Part shown: positions 22,363 to 32,696 of the stretch, in pieces
Layout: every line of letters begins with the position of its first letter
How positions within the stretch are numbered: the first letter of the stretch is position 1
Assembly (NCBI GenBank): GCA_037444775.1
Contig: JBBILU010000005.1
Span: forward strand, 62,001-126,000
Reading direction: 5' to 3'
Length of the DNA: 64,000 nt
Source: JBBILU01 sp037444775
GTDB lineage: Bacteria; Patescibacteriota; Gracilibacteria; BD1-5; UBA6164
The notes under the pieces: model-generated
What the model was told of the DNA's origin: nothing
Seen by the model: the letters and a program-made list of their open reading frames with translations, nothing else
Database searches by the model: none
Made by a program: the position numbers and the translations under genes

Positions 22363-22369
22363 CTGTCGA

Positions 22370-22398
22370 AGTATATTTGATTTTTTATAATAAGTCAA
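22370..22398 (-). promoter_or_regulatory. Strong promoter of the S-layer gene
   Basis: On the minus strand: TTGACT, exactly 17 bp, TATACT, the best sigma-70-type match in the window. Confidence 0.75.
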
Positions 22399-22446
22399 GT
22401 GGAAAAATCTTATTTCACATTTTCTTCACATAAGAATTTTTTAATA

Positions 22447-22491
22447 ATAAAATAATAGATATTTAGCAATGCTAAATATCTATTATTTTAT
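22447..22491 (-). terminator. Terminator after pilC
   Basis: A stem of at least 17 bp (AATAATAGATATTTAGC with its complement), extended by A/T pairs, with a 3-nt loop. It lies just downstream of the pilC stop and upstream of the S-layer promoter, insulating the two units. Confidence 0.85.
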
Positions 22492-22501
22492 TATTTTGTA
22501 T

Positions 22502-23581
22502 TTAACCTTCACTAACAGTTTCAGCTAAATTCATTATTGGTTGCATTATTGCCATAGCAATAGATCATACAGCAACAGCAAGAAAAACTATTATCATTGG
22601 TTCAAGCAATTTATTCAATGTTGTAATCATATTGTCTACTTGCTCATCATAAAATTCTGCAACTTTTATAATTGTTTGATCTAATTTTGCAGTTTGTTCT
22701 CAAACTTGTATCATTTGAACCATCATTGGAGGAAATAATTTGTCTCAATCTAAAGATTCCCAAATTTTTATTCATTGCTGAATATCTTCCATTATAAGTA
22801 AAACCCTTTGTCTATAAACTTCATTTCACAAAGTATCAGAAACTATACGAAAAGATTCGACAATAGAAACTCAAGAAGCCATAAGTCAAGATAAAGTTCT
22901 AGAGAATTTTGATAGAATTAATTTTTTATTTAATTCTCAGAAGACAGGAATTTTTAACATAAATTGATCCCACATATATTTTCAAGTTGAAGTCTTTTTC
23001 CATATTTTCACAAAAAGTACTATTGCTAAGACAAATATAATTATAACATACCAGTAATTCACACAAAAATCAGAAACAGCTATAAGTATTTGTGTTGATG
23101 CTGGGAGTTTACTTTTATCTGAAAATATTTCAAGCAATTTTGGCACAACCATAACCATCATTACAAAAATAACTCATATAACTACTAATATTATAAAAGC
23201 TGGATAAATCATTGCAGATTTTAATTTTCATGATATTGAAGAAATTTTTTCTATTTGTTCTGATAAATCAAGTAAAACTGTGTTTAATCTTCAAGTTTTT
23301 TCTCAAGAATTTATTATTCAGATTTCAGAATCTGAAAAAGACTTAGGATAAAGAGAAAGGCAATTTGATAAAGTTTTTCAAGATTTTAATTCTTCTATAA
23401 AATGATTTAATATCTTTTTTAATAAGGGATTTTTTTCTTGTTTTTCCAAAACAGAAACAGACTTTACTAAACTCATTCAAGCATTAGTCATAGTAGACAA
23501 AAGTCTATAAAAAAGAAGTTTCTCTTTTACTTTTATAGTCTGCATAGACAAGATCCAGTCATTTACTTTTTCTAAATTCAT
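22502..23581 (-). CDS. pilC: Type IV pilus/type II secretion inner-membrane platform protein PilC/GspF
   Basis: 359 residues. Two GspF domains, each with the family helix pattern and Gly/Pro-rich core (AMIYPAFIILVVIG near residue 135; ILSKFSRTLSGLMASGV near 235). Three hydrophobic segments are visible, the last near the C-terminus (MIIVFLAVAVGSIAMAIMQ). The protein anchors the assembly ATPase and extracts pilin from the membrane. Its start is 33 bp after the pilB stop, and it is last in the operon. Confidence 0.9.
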
Positions 23582-23614
23582 AAAAAGATTTTTAATAATA
23601 ATTTTTTAAGTATC

Positions 23615-24880
23615 TTAACCATTTTGAGTTTTTGAAGCTAAGTAAACTTCCTCGAGAGTTGTTAATCAATTTAATGCCTTCATAATTCAATCTTGTTCAA
23701 GAGAAATCATTCAATCTTGAACAGCTTGTTTATTTATATTAAAAGCAGATTGTCAAGCAAGTATCATTTCTTTCACTCAAGAAGTTATCTCAAGAACTTC
23801 ATACAATCAAACTCTTCACTTATATCCGGAATTATCGCATTTTTCACATCCTACAGATTTATAAAAAACTGGATTTTTCAGTTTTACACCGACTCTTGCT
23901 ATAAGTTCATCTTTGGGAGTTAAAGAAATTGCATTTTTTACATTTTCTAAAGTTTTTGCTCATAAATCTTTTAGCTCTATAGGAGCCTTACAATATGGAC
24001 AAAGTCTTTTTATAAGTCTTTGAGCTATAATTATGTTTACAGAAGCTGGAATTAGGAAAGGTTGAACTCACATATTCAAGATTCTTGTGATTGTTTCAGC
24101 TGCGCTATTTGTATGTATAGTTGAAAAAACTAAATGTCAAGTTAAAGAAGCCTCAATTGCAATATCTACAGTTTCTTTGTCTCTCATCTCTCAAACCATT
24201 ATAATATCTGGATCTTGCCTAAGAGCTGTTCTTATTCAATAAGCAAAAGTATATCAAATATCTGGTTTAACTTGAGATTGATTTATTCAATCTATTTGAT
24301 TTTCAACTGGATCTTCTAATGTCATTATATTAACATCCGGACTATTTAGCATCACAAGAGAAGAGTATAGTGTTGTTGATTTTCAAGAACCTGTTGGTCA
24401 ACTTGTCAAGATAATTCAGTTTGGTAATCAAATTGCTTTTTTTATTAATTCAAGATTTTTTCATTCTATTCACAAAGAAGTAAGTTCTGGAATTTTTTTT
24501 GATTTATCAACAATTCTCATAACAACTTTTTCTCAATGAACTGTTGGTAAAGTTGAAACTCTCAAATCTAAAGAAGTTCAATCTATAGTTTTACTAATTC
24601 TTCAGTCTTGAGGAATTCTTGATTCATCTATTTTTAAGTCAGATAATATTTTGAATCTTGCAACTATTCATTGGTGTAAGAAATTCTGATACTCCAAAAT
24701 TTCTTTTAGATCTCAGTCAACTCTATATCTAAGTCTTACATAAGAACTAAGTGGTTCAATATGAATATCTGAAGAACCTCAAAGTACTGCCCCAAGAATC
24801 ATATAATCACATATTTGCTGAATATTATCTCATTTATAAACTAAATCTTTTAATGATTCTACAACTGTTTTATAATCCAT
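23615..24880 (-). CDS. pilB: Type IV pilus/type II secretion assembly ATPase PilB/GspE
   Basis: 421 residues. A short N-terminal part leads into SSDIHIEP and IPQDGRIS, typical of GspE-family proteins. Walker A is LTSGPTGSGKSTTLYS, the Asp box and Walker B follow (ITLEDPVENQ, LRQDPDIIMVGEMRD), and the His box is TGHLVFSTIHTNSA. A tetracysteine zinc site (CPYC...CEKC) in the C-domain marks the PilB/GspE type rather than PilT. The N1E domain is missing, so this is a short form. It is 11 bp behind a single-TM protein and upstream of pilC. Confidence 0.93.
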
Positions 24881-24890
24881 AAGTATTTTA

Positions 24891-26222
24891 TTATTTAGTA
24901 TTTTTATTTTCTTCGAACAAATTTTTATTTTTTTCAAATAATTTTTTATCTATAGTTGGCAATTCAACTTTTAATTCTTCAATTATACGATTAACGAATA
25001 ATTCGTACGATTTAATTTTCTCGTAATTAGAAGTCAAATTAATTCACTTAGTTGAATCTTTTTCTAATGTAAATACTGAATCTTTTATAGATAATAAATA
25101 TTTATCAAAATCTTTTAATTTATTATAAGCTCTAATTGCTGAATATGAAGAATCTTTATCTTTATTAACATTAAAATAAGAAATTGATGAAGTTACTACT
25201 CCTGAAACTGCTTTATATTTTGTAACAAATTTTGTAACTAATTCTTTAACTTTATAATCTGGCATTCATTTAAAATAAAATCTCAAAATAATACTAGCTG
25301 AGTATTTTTCATGAGCTTGTCAATCACTTGAAGAATATATAAAAGAGAGTAAATTTTGTCATTCTGAACTAGGAAGCAAAGAAGAATCCGGATAATCAGA
25401 TAATTTCAGACTTTTTATGTCAAAAACATAATTATTATAAATGTTATCATCAAATCAATATCAAGAAATTTGATTTTGAAGAAAACTATCCTTATAAACT
25501 TCTAATCACAAGTTAGATAAATTTAGTTTTCAAACATTTTGTGCAAAATAAATGAAGTTTAAAACATTGCTTTTTTTTCATGTTATTTCTAGTGGAACTT
25601 CTGTATAATATATTTTTGAATCTAGTAAATTAGCTCACTTTTGTGAATTAGCTTTTTTAGGATCAGCCTGAACATCATCCAGAGGAGTTAAATCAAATAT
25701 TCATATTGGACTACTTGTTGTTATGTTAAAAGATTCAAGAATTGATTCAACATAATTTATAAACTTAAAATCGTTAAGAGTTCCTTCCGAAACTAAAGTA
25801 GAATCTTCTGTATAATAAGGTAATATTTTTGCCAAAACTCTTGCATCTCAATTTTGTTCTAATTTTTGCTTTTCTTGCTTTGTGGAAGAAACTTTCCTAT
25901 TTAAAAAATCTTTGTAGTTAGAATCTCATTTTGAAACAAAATTAGCTTCATAGAAAGATTTATCTACATCAGACAAGACATTTCTTAGATAAGTATTATT
26001 ACTTAAATCAAAAGATGATTTGATAGAATTAAATTCATCATAATTTAACCCTTGTTTTTTTAAATTATCGTATTTTGTCAATATATCGGAAGCTTCGGTT
26101 TTTCTAGCTTCTATGGATGCAAAACTCGGGTATACAAAACCAGAAGCAAAAAATACTAATAGTAAAAAAAGTACTGAATTAAATATTAAGGACTGTAAAA
26201 TTATATTTTCTTTTGTTTTCAT
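24891..26222 (-). CDS. Membrane-anchored extracytoplasmic protein of the pilus operon, unknown family
   Basis: 443 residues. One N-terminal membrane segment (LIFNSVLFLLLVFFASGFV, residues 11-29) is followed by a long polar domain rich in Ser, Asp, Asn and Lys, with stretches of heptad-like character, and a charged tail. I do not recognise a family. The place between another single-TM protein and pilB (gap 11 bp) suggests an alignment or platform component comparable in position to PilM/N/O or GspL/M, but without sequence evidence. Confidence 0.7.
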
Positions 26223-26231
26223 ATTTTGTTT

Positions 26232-27068
26232 TTATAAAGAATTATTAGATTTGTATCAAAGTTCTAACTCAAAGGAAGTCTTTTTTGTATAATTTCCATA
26301 TCAACTAACTGTTTCTGTAGTAAAGCTTTTTGGTTTTGAAATAATATAAAAATCTTTCGAAGTTGTCTGTATATAATTTATAAAACTACCTGCTACAGAT
26401 ATTGAAGTTCCATTCAAAAGAGAAAAATTTCAAGATTCTCATCTAAATCAGACTATATTATTAGTATCCCACTCTGAAGAATAAGCATCACAAGAAACAC
26501 TAAAATTTCCATTTTCTAAAATTGATAAATTTGAACATTGTATCTTAGATTTATCAATCGGTTCAAACTTATTTTTTATAGCATCAAATTTACCTATAAT
26601 ATCTATCGGCATAAGTCTAGATGTACTTTTTTCAACCAGAAAAGAAACATCTCTAGAATATTTAAAATTAGAAAGAGAATAAACATCTCATATCATATCT
26701 AAAATACTTTTTGCATATTCTGTTTGTAATTCTTTGTTTTTTGTTTCATATTTAGCAATCAAAGATTCAACAGAAGAACAGTAAGTTTCATCCATTCAAC
26801 TTGTAGAGTTAAGTAAAAGTCCACAAAATGGATCTAAATATGTGTTATTATAAAATTCTTTATTGTTTTGAACAAAATAATAAGCTCAAAAACAAAGCAA
26901 AGATATTATAGCTAAAATGTTTATTGTTTTGATGAAAAATGATAATATTCAAAGGTAATAATACATATTTTTTTCTCCTTCTTTATTAACTTTTGTAATT
27001 TCTTCTTTTATATTTCAAGAAGAAAGTTCATCAAAAATATTTGTAGAATCTATGTTTTCAACGGACAT
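26232..27068 (-). CDS. Bitopic membrane protein, first gene of the pilus operon, unknown family
   Basis: 278 residues. A cytoplasmic N-terminal stretch of about 45 residues is followed by one membrane helix (INILAIISLLCFGAYYFV) and an outer domain of about 210 residues. That domain has four cysteines which could pair in disulfides. The topology is bitopic like PilN/PilO, but no family is recognised. It starts the operon. A minus-strand TATAAT lies at 27096-27101, about 28 bp before the ATG, without a clear -35. Confidence 0.68.
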
Positions 27069-27193
27069 AAAAATATTTTTAAAAAGTAAGCTGAAATTAT
27101 ATTAACACACTTTTTTAATTTATCCAAAAATTTTGAATATTTTTTATAAAAATTTATTTTTTTTTTGCTTATAAAAAAATAGATAGATTTTTT

Positions 27194-27222
27194 TTGCAAA
27201 ATAAAATTTTTTATGCTATAAT
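27194..27222 (+). promoter_or_regulatory. Promoter of the MgtC/DUF4010 gene
   Basis: TTGCAA, 17 bp, TATAAT, 30 bp before the ATG. Confidence 0.7.
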
Positions 27223-27252
27223 GAAAATATATTAATTTTTAATTATTTTTTT

Positions 27253-28599
27253 ATGTCAGTAGATTTAATTTTGCAATTTTTTCTTGCTATATGACTTTGA
27301 GCTTTAATTTGAATGGAAAGATGAATCAAAGCTGAATCAAGAATTACTTTAAAAAAAGTGATTTCCTTTTGAGAAATTAGAACTTTCTCTTTGATTTCTT
27401 TTTTATGAGCAATAAGTGCTTGGATGTCTTTACAATTTAATTCTGAAATTATTTTAATAGTTTCTATGTTACTTGTTTGAGCTTTTATTTTGATATATTA
27501 TTATTTTAGTGCTTTTAAAGAAGAACAACTTGGTTTAACTACAGAACTTTCTGTTTTTGTAACATTTTTTCTTTGAGTTTTTATTATTATGTGATATGAA
27601 AAAGTTGCAATAATATTGTCAATAGTTTTAACTTTTATTTTGTCTTTAAAATGATTTTTACAAAAAGTCAAAGAAAAAATTAGTAGAGATGAATTGAATA
27701 ATACTTTGAAGTTTGCTGTCATTTCTCTTGTTATTTTACCACTTTTACCAGATCAAAAATATTCTATAGCAGACTGACTTGGTTTTTTGTGATACTCTAA
27801 TCAAATATCAAATCAAATAATAAACTTAGATTTTTTTAATCCTTATTGAATTTGGTTTTTTGTTGTTTTAATGTCTTGAATATCTTATGCAGCTTATATA
27901 ATGAGCAAAATAGTTTGAGAAAAATGAAGCATAGTTTTATCTTGAGCAATTTGATGACTAATTTCTTCAACGGCAGTAACTGCATCTATGACGGAAGCAA
28001 GTAAAAAAGATTTTAAAAATACTAATTTATATGTAGTTGCAACTTTAACGGCATCTACAATTATGTTTATAAGAGTAGTTTTGATAGTTTTATTTTTTAA
28101 TATAAATATGCTACCAGAAATTATTTATCCAAGTGCTTTTATGTTTCTTTGAATGCTTGGTTATATATTTTACTTTTATTACAAATCAAAAGATTCTAAT
28201 GTTTCTGTGAAAAGTAGCAAAGAATATAAAAGTCCCTTTAGTATTTGACCAGCTTTAAAATTTGCATCTTTTGTTTTAATGATAAAATTTATTTCATGAG
28301 TTGGTGGATTATATAAAGAATATTGGTGAGATTATTTTTTCTATGCTTTGTGAATTATTTCTTGACTTGCTGATGTTGATGCTATTAGTCAAACAATGGC
28401 TGTTGATTCTGCTGAGCAGAAAGTTGGGTTATCAATTGCAGCAATGACAATAATTATAGCAGTTATTTCAAATAATTTTGTAAAATGATCTATTGCTTGG
28501 AGATTTTGAGAAAAGAAATTCTGAATTTCAGTAATGATGTGATTTATAGTTTCTATGATAATGTGAGTTATCTGAATGGTTATGTTAAATATTTTTTAA
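27253..28599 (+). CDS. MgtC/DUF4010-family integral membrane protein
   Basis: 448 residues with about 12 hydrophobic segments. The N-terminal half is MgtC/SapB-like: GALIGMERGIKAES near residue 15, then GEIRTFSLISFLGA, the signature order of this family. The C-terminal half resembles DUF4010 (ISSTAVTASMTEAS and a later LADVDAISQTMAVD). Function is unknown; related proteins are linked to magnesium or virulence phenotypes. It is a single gene with a consensus promoter and terminator. Confidence 0.82.
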
Positions 28600-28610
28600 A
28601 AAAATATAAA

Positions 28611-28640
28611 AAATTCTTAAACAAATTTGTTCAAGAATTT
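28611..28640 (+). terminator. Terminator after the MgtC/DUF4010 gene
   Basis: AAATTCTT..AACAAA pairs with TTTGTT..AAGAATTT, followed by TTTTT. Confidence 0.8.
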
Positions 28641-28653
28641 TTTTATATTTTGG

Positions 28654-29024
28654 TATAATTAAAATAGATGATTAAAAACGATATTATTTTTATATAAATA
28701 TGTAGCTAAAAACAGAAATCAAATTAAATTTTGATATTTGAGAATTGAAAGATGTGATAGTGTGAGAGTTTGCTTTCTAAATACAAGAATAAGTTATTAT
28801 TTATATATTGTCTATAAATAATGATAACACAAGATTTAATTTCTCTATTCAAGAAAAAATAGCAGACTTTTCACTGATAATGAACCATACATTTCATTTA
28901 ACTCTACTAAAAAGTACTATTCTAAACTTCCTAATATTTTATTTATTCTTTGTTCAAATAAAGGCCATTTTAATGAAAAGTGGCTGGACTCACCTATTTT
29001 CATAATAAAATAGGTATTTTTTTT
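28654..29024 (+). ncRNA. Unexplained transcription unit, possible non-coding RNA
   Basis: A TATAAT lies at 28654-28659, and the unit ends in two hairpins. The first pairs GCCATTTT (28964) with AAAAGTGGC (one bulged base). The second, ACCTATTTT/AAAATAGGT (28992-29015), is followed by nine T. Between them the two longest open frames contain no TGA, and one contains no glycine at all, unlike every recognised gene here. I find none of the core motifs of RNase P RNA, tmRNA or SRP RNA. It could be 6S RNA, another small RNA or an unrecognised gene. Confidence 0.35.
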
Positions 29025-29043
29025 AAAAATATTCAACATTTTC

Positions 29044-29071
29044 TTGTAATAATAAATTTTTTTTATATAAT
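29044..29071 (+). promoter_or_regulatory. Promoter of secY
   Basis: TTGTAA, 16 bp, TATAAT, 33 bp before the ATG. Confidence 0.6.
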
Positions 29072-29104
29072 CCCATCGTTTTTTTATTTCCTAATATAAC
29101 AAGT

Positions 29105-30379
29105 ATGTTTTTGAAACATATAAAATGAGTGTTTGAAGTAGAGAGTCTTAGAAAAAAAATTATTGCTACTCTATTATTGGTTTTAGTTTATAAACTTTTA
29201 TCCGTTATTCCTGTCCCTTGAGTGAATACTGATTGACTAAAAGCTATATTTGATGATCCTAGCCAAAGCTGATTAAAATTCTTTAGTGCTTTGATGTGAG
29301 GTTGATTAGAACATTTTTCTATAATATTGATGTGACTTTCTCCATATATTAATGCAATGATTATAATCCAGCTACTTTGAGTAATTGTTCCAAAGATTTG
29401 AGATTTACAAAAAGAATGAGAACAATGACAAAAGAAAATCACAAGAGCTACAAGATGGTTAACTCTTCCTCTAGCTTTTGTTCAATCTTATTGAATGATA
29501 ATTTTGTTAAATAATTTAGCTAAAGGAAGTATAATTGATACAACTAATATGCAGGTTGTTTTGACTGCAATGTTAATTGTAACAGCTTGAACAATGTTTC
29601 TGATGTGGCTTTGAGAAATTATAACAGAATATGGAATTTGAAATGGTATTAGTATAATAATTACAGCTTGAGTTCTTGCTTGAGTTCCAAGTGTAATTAT
29701 GCAACATATAAGTATTGCAAATTATCCTTTATTTGCTTGATTATTTTTAGCAACTTTAGCAATAATTTACATTATTATAAAATTTACAGAATGAAGTAGA
29801 AGAATTCCTATAATTTATACTAGAACTTGAAGAGAAGAAAAATCTTATTTTCCAATAAGAATTAATCAAGCTTGAATGGTTCCTATTATATTTGCAGTTT
29901 CACTTGTAACTTTTCCTGCGATTTTATGACAAATAATGTCTAATGCAGCTGCGACAAGAGTAAAATCTATTTGAGAATTTTTAGTTGCTAATTTCAGTAT
30001 GGATAATCCTAGTTGGCTTCTAATCGTAATATATTTCTTACTTGTTTTATGATTTAGTTTCTTCTATGTTTCTATTACATTTAATACAGAACAAGTTGCA
30101 GAAAGTATTCAAAAAAGAGGTTGATATATTCCTTGAATTAGACCTTGAGTTGAAACTGAAGAATATTTGTCAAAGGTTTCAAATCATTTAAATCTATTTT
30201 GATGAGGTTTTTTAGCTTTAATTGCTGTTTTACCTTATATAATTTCAAAATTTTATGGTTCATCAATAGATTTTATTATATCTGCTGCGGGTCTTATAAT
30301 TATAGTTTCTGTAGTTCTTGATTTAATAAGAAAAGTTGATTCTGAAATGAAAATGTTTGATTATTCAAAATTTAAATAG
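29105..30379 (+). CDS. secY: Preprotein translocase subunit SecY
   Basis: Central channel of the Sec translocon, 424 residues, about ten membrane helices. Family marks are KLLSVIPVPGV near residue 34, a plug-region GGLEHFSIIL, the TM pattern YGIGNGISIIITAG, and the cytosolic loop KRGGYIPGIRPG near residue 335. FYVSITFNTEQVAESI is also typical. Most of these glycines are TGA. secY usually sits in the spc ribosomal operon; here it stands alone with its own promoter and terminator. Confidence 0.96.
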
Positions 30380-30390
30380 TTAGATATTTA

Positions 30391-30419
30391 ATAAAATCCA
30401 GAGCGAACTGGATTTTATT
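30391..30419 (+). terminator. Terminator after secY
   Basis: An 11-bp stem (ATAAAATCCAG with CTGGATTTTAT) and a 7-nt loop, then T-rich sequence directly before recQ. Confidence 0.85.
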
Positions 30420-30434
30420 TTTTAATACAAAAAA

Positions 30435-32696
30435 ATGGAAGAACTTAATAAAATTCTTAAACAAACCTTCGGTTTTGAAAATTTTAGAGAATGACAAAAA
30501 GAAATTATAGAAAGTGTTGTTAATTGAAATAACACTCTTGTTTTTATGCCGACTTGATGAGGAAAATCTCTTTCTTATCAAATTCCTTGAATTTATCTTG
30601 AATGAATTGCAATAATAATTTCTCCACTAATTTCTTTAATGAAAGATCAAGTTGATAGATTAAATTCTCGTTGAATAAAAGCAGAATTAATAAATTCTTC
30701 AATAACAACTTCTAGAAAAAAAGAAATTTTTGAAGAAATGCAATATGAAGATTGTGATATAAAATTTATTTATATAGCTCCAGAAAGACTAAATGATTCT
30801 GATTTTTTGAAAGCTGTAAAAAATATAAAAGTGTCTCTTGTTGCAATTGATGAAGCTCATTGTATAAGTCAATGGTGACATGATTTCAGACCAAGTTATA
30901 TGAAAGTAAAAGATTTTTTGGAATGAATGAATGTTCCAATTGTAGCTTTAACGGCAACAGCAACCGAGAAAGTTAGAGAAGATATTATAAAAAGTTTAAA
31001 AATAACAAAATATAACAGTTTTATTTCTGGTTTTGATAGAAAAAATTTATTAATTATAGTTAGGGAAATCTCAAAAAAAGAGGAAAAACAAGAAAAAATT
31101 TTAGAAATTTTAGAAAAAACTCCTTGAGAATGAATTATATATTGTTCTTCATTAAATAACACAAAAGAAGTTTATGAGTTTCTTTTAGATAATTGAATAA
31201 AAGCTTGAATTTATACCTGAGAAATGAATACTTTTGATAGAGAAAATAATCAAGCAAAATTTATGAACTCTGAACTAAAAGTAATTGTTGCAACAAATGC
31301 TTTTTGAATGTGAATTGATAAAAGTAATATTCGTTTTGTAATACACTATAATTTACCTTGAAGTATTGAAAATTATTATCAAGAAATTTGAAGAGCTGGA
31401 AGAGACTGAAAAAATAGTTATGCAATAGTTTTGGCTAGTTATCAAGATACAAAAATTCAAGAATTTTTTATAGAAAATACTTATCCACCAAAAAATGAAA
31501 TTCTTGATTTTTACAATTATATATATTCAATAAATTCTAGAAATATTTATAAAACTTATTTTGAAATGTCTTCTGAATCAGGAATATGAAATGCAATGAA
31601 AGTATGAAATATTATAAAAATCTTTGAAAAATATAATATTTTGAAAAAGTGAGTTGATTGAGAAAAACTAGATTGATTTAGGTGAAATTGAATTAGTTTA
31701 ATAGAGGCCAAAAGACCTATTAATCAAATTCCTATAAATTTTATGAAGTTAAATATTTTAAAAGATCAAGCTTATTTTAGGCTTGAACAAATAAAAAAAT
31801 TGCTTTTTACTCCAAGTTGTAGAAAAAAATTTATTTTAAAATATTTTTGAGATGAGCAGGATTTAAAAAATATTTGAGACTGATGTAATTTTTGTGACTT
31901 TTGTCTTGAAAAAGATAAATTAAAAGAAAGCTTATGAGAAAATTTTAGCCAAAATTTGGATTTAAGTTTTTATGAAATAATTCTTGATACTATTTCTGAT
32001 TTTGATGAAAGATTTTGAGTTAAATTTTTTGTAGATTTTTTTGTTTGAGCTCAATTAGCCAAAATATTTGAAACAAAAATGAATTTTCACGAAAACTTTT
32101 GAATTTTTACTGAATACGAAAAAGATTTTGTAGAGAATTTAATTATGGCTTTAGTTTCAGAAAGTTTTCTTTTTAGAACAAATTGACAATATCCAGTTTT
32201 ATGAATTTCTATTAATTGAAAAAATGCTTTAAAAAATGATACTTTTTTAAAAAACAAAAAAGAGGATTTAGATAATTTTATTTTATCAAAAACAAGAAAA
32301 ATATTTAAAAAAAGTAGTTCTGAGAAAGTTGTGAAAGACAAAAAAGAATCAAAAAAAGTAGTTAAATGAAGTACACAAGAAGAAACTTTAATGCTTTTCA
32401 AGTCTTGAAAAAGTGTTGAGGAAATAGCAAAAATGAGAAATTTAACAATTCAAACAATAGAATGACATTTATTAAATATGTATGAAAGATGAAGAATTCC
32501 ATTAAATGAAATTATTAAATTTTTTGATTTGGAAAAACTTAAAAAAATAAAAAAGCTTATAGAAGAAAATTTTTCTTCTATTTCAGAAATAGCTTGATTA
32601 TGACAAGTAAGAACTTTATTTGAAGAAAAATGAGAAGAAATGGATTATTCAAATATAAGGGCTTGTATAAGTTTTATGAAAAATAGGGATTTATAA
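30435..32696 (+). CDS. recQ: ATP-dependent DNA helicase RecQ
   Basis: 753 residues. Superfamily 2 helicase: FREGQKEII, Walker A MPTGGGKSLSYQ, IDEAHCISQWGHDFRPSY, ALTATAT, and motif VI QEIGRAGRDGKNS. The RQC zinc site is present (C..., CNFCDFC). The C-terminal 120 residues hold a helix-turn-helix-like helicase-associated module (GKSVEEIAKMRNLTIQTIEGH). Acts at stalled forks and in recombination. Its TAA lies in the palindrome TTATAA, which also supplies the stop of the converging gene, so the two overlap by 6 bp. Confidence 0.95.

Noticed and set aside
28808..29005. 65-residue frame before secY as a protein
   Set aside because: It starts with TTG, has almost no glycine and no TGA, resembles no family, and overlaps terminator hairpins; the alternative frame there is equally open.
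28950..29024. Likeness to a Cas9 tracrRNA tail (AAAGGCC...AAAAGTGGC...)
   Set aside because: Only a short superficial match; no cas gene, CRISPR array or anti-repeat is present in the window.
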